Assembly: GCA_910578965.1 (NCBI GenBank)
Contig: CAJTSP010000047.1
Span: 1 to 14,254, forward strand
DNA: 14,254 bases
Reading direction: 5' to 3'
Source of the DNA: an uncultured Oscillospiraceae bacterium
GTDB taxonomy: Bacteria; Bacillota; Clostridia; Oscillospirales; Ruminococcaceae
Of the stretch, positions 1 through 6,942 are shown piece after piece. Position 1 is the first letter of the stretch. Each line of letters starts with the position of its first letter. The notes beneath the pieces were generated by a model. That model was not told the origin of the DNA. It worked only from the letters and a program-made list of their open reading frames with translations, and did no database searches. The position numbers were made by a program, and so were the translations under genes.

Positions 1-414
1 GGCCTGATAGCTTTCGCCCTTGGTAAGGTCGGTGATAAGGCCGGTGTCAAAATCCACCGCCACCTCGTCCCCCGCCGCAATGGCGTCGCTGGCCGCCTCG
101 CACTCCAAAATGGGCAGGCCGATGTTGATGGCGTTGCGGTAAAAGATGCGGGCAAAGCTTTTGGCGATCACGCAGCTTACCCCGCTTGTTTTGATCACCA
201 GCGGCGCGTGCTCCCGGCTGGAGCCGCAGCCAAAGTTCCAGCCGCCCACCATCACGTCGCCGGGCTGTACCTTTTTTACAAAATCGGCGTCGATGTCCTC
301 CATGCAGTGGGCCGCCAGCTCTTTGGCGTTTTGGCTGTTGAGGTACCGGGCCGGGATGATCACATCGGTGTCCACATTGTCCGGGTATTTATGCACAAGG
401 CCTTTTGCGTTCAT
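1..414 (-). CDS. leuD: 3-isopropylmalate dehydratase small subunit (partial, C-terminus beyond window)
   Basis: LeuD is the swivel-domain subunit that joins LeuC to isomerise 2-isopropylmalate to 3-isopropylmalate in leucine synthesis in the cytoplasm. The 138 visible residues start MNAKGLVHKYPDNVDTDVIIPARYL, the normal LeuD N-terminus. The aconitase swivel signature NFGCGSSREHAP lies at about residues 66-77. The family is usually about 160-165 residues, so roughly 25 residues are cut off by the left edge. The ATG at 412-414 is preceded by AAAAGGAGGG, 8 bases away, which supports this start. It lies 25 bases downstream of the leuC stop and is surely in the same operon. The reading frame is open to the window edge with no sign of damage. 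Confidence 0.95.
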   Translation of the reverse strand, partial: MNAKGLVHKYPDNVDTDVIIPARYLNSQNAKELAAHCMEDIDADFVKKVQPGDVMVGGWNFGCGSSREHAPLVIKTSGVSCVIAKSFARIFYRNAINIGLPILECEAASDAIAAGDEVAVDFDTGLITDLTKGESYQA

Positions 415-439
415 AGGGTGTTCCCTCCTTTTCACGCGC

Positions 440-1705
440 TCAGCCCGCAAGGCTGGCGGGGTCGGTGATGTAGCCGGTCAGGGCGCTGGCCGCCGCAACC
501 GCCGGGCTGGCAAGGTACACCTCGCTGGCGGTGTGGCCCATACGGCCCACAAAGTTGCGGTTGGTGGTGGAAACGCAGCGTTCGCCCTCGGCCAGAATGC
601 CCATGTACCCGCCAAGGCAGGGCCCGCAGGTGGGGGTGGACACGATGCAGCCGGCGTCGATAAAGGCCTCGAGGTAGCCGCGGCGCAGGCACTCCTTATA
701 CACCTGCATGGTGCCCGGGATGATGATGCCCCGCACCCCCTTGGCAATGGTTTTGCCCTTAAGAATCTCGTAGGCGGCCCGCATATCCTCCAGACGGCCG
801 TTGGTGCAGCTGCCGATGACCACCTGCTGGATGGCGATTTTTTGTGCCTGGGCCTCGCGGGCGGTGTGGGTGTTCTCGGGCAGGTGCGGGTAGGAAACGG
901 TGGATTCCAGCGCCGAGAGGTCGATGGCGATCTCCTGGCAGTACACGGCGTCCGGGTCGGCCTCGTACACGGTATAAGGGCGCTGGCTGCGGCCCTCGAG
1001 ATAGGCGCGGGTCACCCCGTCCACCGGGAAGATGCCGTTTTTGCCGCCGGCCTCGATGGCCATGTTGCAGATGCACAGCCGGTCGTCCATCGAGAGGCTG
1101 GCAACGCCCGGGCCGGTAAACTCCAGGCTTTTATAAAGCGCGCCGTCCACCCCGATCAGCCCGATGAGATGCAGGATCACATCCTTGCCGGCCACATGGG
1201 GGCGCAGGCTGCCGGTGAGGGTGACCCGGATGGCCTCGGGCACCTTGAACCAGGCCGTGCCGGTGGCCATGGCGGCCGCCATATCGGTGCTGCCCACCCC
1301 GGTGGAAAAGGCCCCCACCGCGCCGTAGGTACAGGTGTGGCTGTCCGCCCCGATGATGCAGTCTCCGGCCGTAACGATGCCCTGCTCGGGCAAAAGCGCG
1401 TGCTCGATGCCCATTTTGCCCACGTCAAAAAAGTTTAAGATGTCGTACTTGCTGGCAAACTCGCGGCACTGCTTGCTTTGCTGGGCGCTTTTAATGTCCT
1501 TGTTGGGCACAAAGTGGTCCAGCACAATGTTGATGCGGGTGCGGTCGTACACGCTGGTAAAGCCCGCCTTTTCAAACTCGTTGATGGCCACCGGGGTGGT
1601 GATGTCGTTGCCTAAAACAATGTCCAATTTTGCGCTGATCAGCTGCCCGGGGCTTACGGTGTCCAGCCCCGCGTGGGCCGCAAGGATCTTTTGGGTCATG
1701 GTCAT
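440..1705 (-). CDS. leuC: 3-isopropylmalate dehydratase large subunit (LeuC, short type)
   Basis: LeuC is the [4Fe-4S] catalytic subunit of isopropylmalate isomerase. From the ATG at 1703-1705 the protein is 421 residues, matching the short LeuC type found in clostridia and archaea rather than the roughly 466-residue enterobacterial type. Cluster-ligand cysteines are visible at C300 (GSCTNGR) and C360/C363 (PTCGPCLGG). The substrate and cluster region GADSHTCTYGAVGAFSTG is at about 119-136. An in-frame GTG two codons upstream (1709-1711) is 8 bases from an AAGGGGG box. The ATG at 1705 is 14 bases from that box, so the GTG could be the true start. The gene follows leuA after about 95 bases and precedes leuD by 25 bases. 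It is probably controlled by the upstream T-box. Confidence 0.95.
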   Translation of the reverse strand: MTMTQKILAAHAGLDTVSPGQLISAKLDIVLGNDITTPVAINEFEKAGFTSVYDRTRINIVLDHFVPNKDIKSAQQSKQCREFASKYDILNFFDVGKMGIEHALLPEQGIVTAGDCIIGADSHTCTYGAVGAFSTGVGSTDMAAAMATGTAWFKVPEAIRVTLTGSLRPHVAGKDVILHLIGLIGVDGALYKSLEFTGPGVASLSMDDRLCICNMAIEAGGKNGIFPVDGVTRAYLEGRSQRPYTVYEADPDAVYCQEIAIDLSALESTVSYPHLPENTHTAREAQAQKIAIQQVVIGSCTNGRLEDMRAAYEILKGKTIAKGVRGIIIPGTMQVYKECLRRGYLEAFIDAGCIVSTPTCGPCLGGYMGILAEGERCVSTTNRNFVGRMGHTASEVYLASPAVAAASALTGYITDPASLAG

Positions 1706-1802
1706 TCCCACTGCTGCTTCCCCCTTTTTTACTTGGTCCCGCCAGGGGCGGGCATGCCGGTTTTTACTTTGCGGCGGCGGTTTTTGGGCCGCCAAAGGCC
1801 GC

Positions 1803-3455
1803 TTAATGGTTGTTGATGGCGCTTACCAGCGCCTTGACGCTGGCCACAATGATGTCGTCGTCGGTGCCGGCGCCCCAGCTGATGCCGCCGTCCGCCCATT
1901 TAAGGCCCACATAGGTGGCCGCCTGGCTGGTGGAGCCCACCGTAAGGGCGTGCTCGGTGTAGATCTCCACCGAGAAGTCCATGCCGGTGCCGGCCTTGAT
2001 GGCGTTGCTTACCGCGTCCAAACGGCCGTTGCCCATGGCGCTGAACTCCTGCGAGACGCTGCCCCGCTTGAGGGTGACCACCGCAAAGATGCCCTTTTTT
2101 TGGATATAATGGGCCTCGAGCACCTCGTAGGGGCTGATCCGGTTGAGGTAGGTCTTGCTGAACACCTCGTACACCTCGGCGGCGCTCAGCTCCTTGTGCG
2201 CATGGTCCGAGATGCTCTTGACCGTATAGCCAAAGTGCTCGCGCATTTTGGGCGGCAGCACAAAGCCGTAGTTCTGCTCCAGCAGGTAGCCGATGCCGCC
2301 CTTGCCGCTCTGGCTGTTGATGCGGATGACGTCGGCGTCGTAGGTGCGGTGGATGTCGTGCGGGTCAAGCGGGATATAGGGTACCGTCCACTCGTGCAGG
2401 TGGTGGTCCTCCCGCCATTTCATGCCCTTGGCGATGGCGTCCTGATGGCTGCCGCTGAAGGCCGCAAACACCAGCGCGCCGGCGTAGGGGCTGCGCTCGT
2501 ACACATGCATGCGGGTAACCCGCTCGTACACCTCCACCAAGGCCGGCATATCGCTGAAGTCGAGCCCCGGGTCCACCCCGTGGGTAAGCATGTTCAGCGC
2601 CAGGGTCACAATATCCACATTGCCGGTGCGCTCGCCGTTGCCAAACAGGGTGCCCTCCACCCGGTCGGCCCCGGCCAAAAGGGCCAGCTCGGTATCGGCC
2701 ACGCCGCAGCCCCGGTCGTTGTGGGGGTGCAGGCTGAGGATGACGTTTTCGCGGTAGTGCAGCCGGTCGCTCATATACTCGATCTGGTTGGCGTAGATGT
2801 GGCTCATGCTCATGGCCACCGTGACCGGCAGGTTGATGATCATGGGCCGCTCGGCGGTGGGCTGCATGATGTCCAGCACCGCGTTGCAGACCTCAAGCGC
2901 GTACTCCGGCTCGGTGCCGGTAAAGCTTTCGGGGCTGTACTCAAACAGGAAGTTGCCCTCATACTCGGCCGCCAGCTGCTTGACAAGCTCGGCCCCGTCG
3001 GTGGCGATCTTTTTGATCTCCTCCCGGCTCATCTTAAAGACCTGCTCGCGCTGGGCCACGCTGGTGGAGTTGTAAAAATGGATCACCGCCCTCGGCGCGC
3101 CCTTCACCGCCTCAAAGGTCTTGCGGATGATGTGGTCCCGGCACTGGGTAAGCACCTGCACCGTAACGTCGTCGGGGATCATGTCCTTTTCGATCAGGGT
3201 GCGCAAAAACTCGTACTCGGTCTCGCTGGCGGCCGGAAAGCCCACCTCGATCTCCTTAAAGCCCACCCTGACCAGCATCTGGAAGAACTCCAATTTTTCC
3301 TCCAGGCTCATCGGCACGATCAGGGCCTGGTTGCCGTCCCGCAGATCCACGCTGCACCAGGCCGGGGCCTTTTCGATGTGGTCCTTTTTGACCCAGCGGT
3401 ACTCGCACTCTGGCGGCGGATAATAGCCTACATGGTATTTGGTTGCATCCATCAT
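1803..3455 (-). CDS. leuA: 2-isopropylmalate synthase (LeuA, long LeuA2-type)
   Basis: LeuA condenses acetyl-CoA with 2-oxoisovalerate, the committed step of leucine synthesis. At 550 residues it matches the long LeuA type known from actinobacteria and many clostridia. The DRE-TIM catalytic domain shows WCSVDLRDGNQAL (residues 33-45, with R39 and metal ligand D40), the metal-binding H243-x-H245-N-D-R-G, and GNGERTGN (272-279). Residues from about 430 onward form the C-terminal LeuA allosteric dimer domain, ending in DDDIIVASVKALVSAI, so leucine feedback inhibition is expected from the family. The start at ATG 3453-3455 is preceded by GGAGG with about 9 bases spacing; a second ATG follows directly. 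It is the first gene of the operon, behind the T-box leader. Confidence 0.96.
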   Translation of the reverse strand: MMDATKYHVGYYPPPECEYRWVKKDHIEKAPAWCSVDLRDGNQALIVPMSLEEKLEFFQMLVRVGFKEIEVGFPAASETEYEFLRTLIEKDMIPDDVTVQVLTQCRDHIIRKTFEAVKGAPRAVIHFYNSTSVAQREQVFKMSREEIKKIATDGAELVKQLAAEYEGNFLFEYSPESFTGTEPEYALEVCNAVLDIMQPTAERPMIINLPVTVAMSMSHIYANQIEYMSDRLHYRENVILSLHPHNDRGCGVADTELALLAGADRVEGTLFGNGERTGNVDIVTLALNMLTHGVDPGLDFSDMPALVEVYERVTRMHVYERSPYAGALVFAAFSGSHQDAIAKGMKWREDHHLHEWTVPYIPLDPHDIHRTYDADVIRINSQSGKGGIGYLLEQNYGFVLPPKMREHFGYTVKSISDHAHKELSAAEVYEVFSKTYLNRISPYEVLEAHYIQKKGIFAVVTLKRGSVSQEFSAMGNGRLDAVSNAIKAGTGMDFSVEIYTEHALTVGSTSQAATYVGLKWADGGISWGAGTDDDIIVASVKALVSAINNH

Positions 3456-3569
3456 CCTTGCACTCCTCCATTGCTATGGCTTTTCAGAAAAGCCTTTTTT
3501 GATGTTTCGTCTTCCTCAGCCGTCCGCTGGGATACGGCAATGCCGTTCCCTGGCCGGCCGGGCGGACAC
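3456..3569 (-). other. Leader segment between T-box terminator and leuA, with a hairpin near the ribosome binding site
   Basis: This is untranslated leader. It holds a 7-bp perfect hairpin (GGCTTTT, CAG loop, AAAAGCC at 3478-3494) ending about 10 bases before the leuA GGAGG box on the minus strand. On the plus strand the same hairpin is followed by six Ts (3495-3500), the form of an intrinsic terminator. No gene is seen here. Confidence 0.6.
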
Positions 3570-3620
3570 AAAAAAGCCCCGTCCATCAAAGGGCGTTCCC
3601 CTTTGAGAGACGAGGACTTT
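3570..3620 (-). terminator. T-box attenuator terminator
   Basis: On the minus strand, AAAGTCCTCGTC and CAAAGGG pair with CCCTTTG and GACGGGGCTTT around a GAACG loop, followed by a run of Ts. The 5' side lies just downstream of the T-box sequence, as expected for mutually exclusive terminator and antiterminator folds. Confidence 0.9.
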
Positions 3621-3950
3621 GCTGCATACCAAAGCACCCGCGGTACCACTCTCTTTGCCGCCATAAAAGGGCGGCCGCTCGGCATGGTCGGCATCTTTTT
3701 GCAACAATGCGAACCACTCTCCGGATAACGGTGGAGCACCGGCCACGCCTACCTTCCCCCGCTCCTGCAAAGGAGGATATTCAGCGCGGCTGCTCGAGGG
3801 CCAGTATACAAAGGCGGCGGCACTGCCTCGCACCAACCGGCAGCTCCCTTGCCGGGGCGGCAACGCCGCCCCCTGCGCGCAAAGCCTTTGCTTTATCCCT
3901 GTCATCGCATTTTACCTTTGTCCCAGGGCAGCCATACCGCCCACGGGGCT
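3570..3950 (-). promoter_or_regulatory. T-box leader (tRNA-Leu sensing) of the leuACD operon
   Basis: Read on the minus strand, the leader shows the T-box hallmarks in order. It has a stem I start with GATGACAGGGA (3897-3907), an apical GGTTGGTGCGAG motif (3827-3838), and a specifier best read as CTG (Leu) at 3802-3804. An F-box-like CCCTCGAG (3793-3800) follows, then a stem II/III region with CCACCGTTATCCGGAGAG. The T-box itself, AGAGTGGTACCGCGG, is at 3638-3652. A terminator with a U-tract ends it at about 3570-3620. Uncharged tRNA-Leu should pair with the specifier and T-box, favour the antiterminator and let transcription reach leuA. An alternative CTC reading at 3796-3798 is also Leu, so the amino-acid assignment holds either way. 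Confidence 0.93.
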
Positions 3951-3957
3951 TTGAGCT

Positions 3958-3987
3958 ATTGTATCAGCTTACGCGGGAGCTTGTCAA
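3958..3987 (-). promoter_or_regulatory. Sigma-A type promoter of the leu operon
   Basis: On the minus strand, TTGACA (3982-3987), an 18-base spacer and TACAAT (3958-3963) form a near-consensus vegetative promoter. Predicted transcription starts near 3950, at the beginning of the T-box leader. It lies 36 bases after the pfkA stop codon. Confidence 0.85.
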
Positions 3988-4023
3988 GCCCTTTTTTGCG
4001 CAGGGCCAGCAGCCGCGCGCGGT

Positions 4024-5100
4024 TTACCCCAGGCTGATGCCCATGCGCCGGGCTACCGACAGCATGGCGTGGTCGGGCGGGACTAGGCGGCTTTTGCCGG
4101 CGATCTCGCTCAAGGGGTTTTCGGTGGTGCGGCGGTTTTTCATAGCGACGGTCACGCCGTACTGCTCGGCCTCTACAAGCTTGGCCGCATGCACGCCAAA
4201 CTGGGTAGCCAGCACCCGGTCGTAGGCCGAGGGGCTGCCGCCGCGCTGCATATGCCCCGGCACGCACACCCGGGTCTCAAGGCCGGTCATTTCCTCGATC
4301 TGCTTGGCAATGCGGCCCGTGGCCGTTGTTTCGCCCGCTTCGGCGCGCTTGGCCGCGCGCTCCTTTTTCTTCATGCGGGCCTCCTCGGTGTCGTAAGCGC
4401 CCTCGGCCACCGCGACAATCGAGAATTTTTTCCCCTGCTTGCCCCGGGCCTCCACCGCACGGCAAACGTTGTCGATGGAATAGGGCAGCTCGGGAATGAG
4501 GATAATATCGGCCCCGCCCGCAATACCGGCGTACAGGGTCAGCCAGCCGGCCTTGTTGCCCATAATTTCCACCACCATTACCCGGCTATGGCTGCCGGCG
4601 GTGGTGTGGATGCGGTCGATCACATCAGTAGCAATATCCACCGCAGTGTGGAAGCCAAAGGTCACATCGGTACCATAGATGTCGTTGTCAATGGTTTTGG
4701 GCAGGCCAATGATGTTCAGCCCTTCCTCGCTGAGCAGGTTTGCCGTTTTGTGGGTGCCATTGCCGCCCAGGGTAAGCAGGCAGTCCAGCTCCATGGCGGC
4801 ATAGTTCTTTTTCATGGCGGCTACCTTGTCGATATTGTCCTCCCCCACAACCCGCATCAGCTTAAAAGGGGTGCGCTTGGTGCCCAGGATGGTACCGCCC
4901 ATCGTGAGAATGCCCGAGAACTCGTGCGGCTGCATCACCCGCCATTCGCCGTTGATAAGGCCGGAATAGCCGTTGGCGATACCCACAATCTCAACACTCT
5001 CTCCCATGCGCTGGTACAGCGCCTTTGCAACCCCGCGGATGGTGGCGTTCAGGCCCGGGCAATCGCCCCCGGAGGTAAGGATCCCCACGCGTTTTTTCAT
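4024..5100 (-). CDS. 6-phosphofructokinase, atypical active site
   Basis: This is a PfkA-superfamily enzyme that phosphorylates fructose 6-phosphate to fructose 1,6-bisphosphate in glycolysis. The 358 residues show the N-terminal GILTSGGDCPGLN (6-18), catalytic TIDND (136-140, base D138), and GHMQRGGSPSAYDR near the C-terminus. The donor loop reads LGGNGTHKT (111-119): N114 replaces the usual Mg-binding Asp and G115 is ATP-type. PKTIDND carries K135 where classical ATP enzymes have Gly; that lysine is typical of PPi-dependent and mixed enzymes. MGNKAGW (180-186) has Asn where E. coli has the substrate-binding Arg162. A charged insertion (MKKKERAAKRAEAG) makes it longer than the 320-residue E. 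coli enzyme. AAAGGAGG lies 8 bases before the ATG. The phosphoryl donor cannot be assigned from sequence alone. Confidence 0.9.
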   Translation of the reverse strand: MKKRVGILTSGGDCPGLNATIRGVAKALYQRMGESVEIVGIANGYSGLINGEWRVMQPHEFSGILTMGGTILGTKRTPFKLMRVVGEDNIDKVAAMKKNYAAMELDCLLTLGGNGTHKTANLLSEEGLNIIGLPKTIDNDIYGTDVTFGFHTAVDIATDVIDRIHTTAGSHSRVMVVEIMGNKAGWLTLYAGIAGGADIILIPELPYSIDNVCRAVEARGKQGKKFSIVAVAEGAYDTEEARMKKKERAAKRAEAGETTATGRIAKQIEEMTGLETRVCVPGHMQRGGSPSAYDRVLATQFGVHAAKLVEAEQYGVTVAMKNRRTTENPLSEIAGKSRLVPPDHAMLSVARRMGISLG

Positions 5101-5196
5101 CTTGACATCCTCCTTTGATCTGCTGGCCGGCTGCCGCTTCGGGTAGGCTGCGGCCCTTCTTTTTTGCGGCGGCCTGCGCGCATACAGTCTATTGTT

Positions 5197-5225
5197 AGAG
5201 TATTCCCTGCTGGGCTTTTTGTCAA
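5197..5225 (-). promoter_or_regulatory. Possible pfk promoter
   Basis: On the minus strand a perfect TTGACA (5220-5225) is followed, after 17 bases, by TACTCT (5197-5202), a weak -10 match. The position, about 95 bases upstream of the phosphofructokinase start, fits its promoter. The rest of 5101-5318 shows no gene. Confidence 0.5.
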
Positions 5226-5318
5226 TGCCGAGCCTGCCCGGCCTGCTTCATATGGCCCGTTTTTGCGGCCGTTCTGCGCAAAGTTTTTGGAGCCTTGGCA
5301 AAATATCCGCCGCTGCCC

Positions 5319-5347
5319 TTGATTTCATCCAGCGGATTGCGTACAAT
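5319..5347 (+). promoter_or_regulatory. Promoter of the symporter gene
   Basis: TTGATT (5319-5324), a 17-base spacer and TACAAT (5342-5347) form a good sigma-A promoter about 90 bases before the symporter start. A second TACAAT lies at 5362-5367. Alternating TACAA and TTGTA half-sites overlap the -10 element (see findings). Confidence 0.7.
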
Positions 5348-5439
5348 GATTTGTATCTTTGTACAATTTTTGCGGCTGCAAAACAACATCCCGCGGCAGG
5401 AAAGGCAAGGTTTTCAGCAGCCGCCGAGGGGGATTTTTT

Positions 5440-6828
5440 ATGCAGGCAGTTTCCAATGCCATCCAGGCGGTAAACGATTTCGTCTGGGGGCTGCCCATGA
5501 TCGTGCTGCTGTTTGGCACCCACCTGTTTTTGACCGTGCGCACCGGCTTTATCCAGCGCAAAACCTTTACCGGCATCAAGCTTTCGGTAACCCGGGACCC
5601 CGATTCGCCCGGCGAGGTAAGCCAGTTCCAGGCGCTGACCACCGCGCTTGCCTCCACCATTGGCACCGGCAACATCGTGGGGGTGGGCACCGCCGTATTC
5701 ATCGGCGGGCCGGGGGCGGTGTTCTGGTGCTGGCTTACCGGCGTGTTTGGCATTGCCACCAAGTACGCCGAATCGCTGATCGCGGTCAAATACCGGGTGA
5801 TGACCCGGGACGGCCGGATGCAGGGCGGCGCCATGTACGCGCTGGAGCGCGGGCTTGGCATGAAATGGCTGGGCCTTGTGTTTGCGGCCTTTGCGGCCAT
5901 CGCTTCCTTTGGCATTGGCTGCGGCACCCAGATCAACGCCATTGCCGAGATCATTGAGAATAACCTTGCCTTTCTGCGCATCCCCCGCATTGCCATCGGG
6001 CTGGTGTTTGGGGCCATTACGGCGGTGGTGATCATCGGCGGCATCAAGTCCATCGCGCGGCTGTGCGAAAAGCTGGTGCCCTTTATGTCCGCCTTTTATG
6101 TGCTGGGCTGCCTTGTGATCCTGGCGCTGAACCGCGATTTTCTGCTGCCGGCGCTGGCCGCCATTGTAAAGCTGGCCTTTACCCCCGGCGCGGTAGCCGG
6201 CGGCCTTGTGGGGCGCGGCATCATGGAGGCCGCCAGCGCCGGCGTGGCGCGGGGGCTTTTTTCAAACGAGTCGGGCCTTGGCTCGGCCCCGCTGGTGGCC
6301 AGCGCCGCCCAGACCCGCAACCCGGTGCGGCAGGCCCTGGTTTCGGCCACCGGCACCTTTTGGGACACCGTGGTGGTCTGCCTGATGACCGGCCTTGTGC
6401 TGGTGACCACCGTGATGAAAAACCCCTCCATCAACATCGAAAGCCTTGAAAACGGCGGCCAGATGACCTCCGCCGCCTTTGGCCAGATCCCGGTGCTGGG
6501 GCCGGCCATCCTGGTAATTGGCATCATCACCTTTGCCTACTCCACCATTTTGGGCTGGTCGTACTACGGCGAACGCTGCGCCGAGTACCTGCTGGGCCGT
6601 AAAGCCATTTTGCCTTACAAAATAATCTTTACCGCCATTGTGGTGATCGGCCCGGTGCTGGCGCTGGACATGGTGTGGAACATCTCGAACATCCTCAACG
6701 CCCTGATGGCGGTGCCGAACCTGGTGGTTGTGCTGCTGCTTTCGGGAGTGATTGCGGCCGATACCAAGCATTACTTAGCTAATTTAGATGAAAAGGATAC
6801 GGCCGAAATCCCGGTAATCGACGACTGA
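5440..6828 (+). CDS. Sodium:alanine symporter family protein (AGCS)
   Basis: This is a multi-pass inner-membrane transporter that imports alanine, glycine or a related small neutral amino acid with Na+. The 462-residue length fits the AGCS family. Family signatures are present: STIGTGNIVGVGTAVFIGGPGAVFW (about 72-96) and GLFSNESGLGSAP (272-284). There are about ten hydrophobic segments and a short acidic C-terminal tail (DEKDTAEIPVIDD). The start is the ATG at 5440, preceded by GAGGGGG with 7 bases spacing. The frame stays open upstream to 5359, but those residues (MYNFCGCKTT...) are not family-like. It lies divergent from the phosphofructokinase gene and 114 bases before threonine ammonia-lyase on the same strand, with no convincing terminator between them. 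The exact substrate is not determined by sequence. Confidence 0.93.
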   Translation: MQAVSNAIQAVNDFVWGLPMIVLLFGTHLFLTVRTGFIQRKTFTGIKLSVTRDPDSPGEVSQFQALTTALASTIGTGNIVGVGTAVFIGGPGAVFWCWLTGVFGIATKYAESLIAVKYRVMTRDGRMQGGAMYALERGLGMKWLGLVFAAFAAIASFGIGCGTQINAIAEIIENNLAFLRIPRIAIGLVFGAITAVVIIGGIKSIARLCEKLVPFMSAFYVLGCLVILALNRDFLLPALAAIVKLAFTPGAVAGGLVGRGIMEAASAGVARGLFSNESGLGSAPLVASAAQTRNPVRQALVSATGTFWDTVVVCLMTGLVLVTTVMKNPSINIESLENGGQMTSAAFGQIPVLGPAILVIGIITFAYSTILGWSYYGERCAEYLLGRKAILPYKIIFTAIVVIGPVLALDMVWNISNILNALMAVPNLVVVLLLSGVIAADTKHYLANLDEKDTAEIPVIDD

Positions 6829-6942
6829 ACCTTTTTGCGGAATGGCCGAAAAATGGATTTTGCGTTTTTACAAGTGCTTTTTGGCAGGGCTTCTTTAGAG
6901 GGCCAAGCCTATTACAGAGGATAAAGGGAGCGAAAAGCCGTT

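Noticed and set aside
146..1438. 430-codon plus-strand open frame over leuD/leuC
   Set aside because: It is a shadow of the leu genes; the translation is low-complexity with no family resemblance.
1335..3728. 797-codon plus-strand open frame antisense to leuC/leuA
   Set aside because: It is His-, Gly- and Val-rich with no domain, opposes clear leuA, leuC and T-box sequence, and is explained by GC-rich third positions of the real genes.
6838..6895. Possible terminator or promoter between the symporter and ilvA
   Set aside because: TTTACA at 6867-6872 lacks a good -10, and the TTTTT/AAAAA hairpin near 6832-6853 is weak and bulged, so neither was called.
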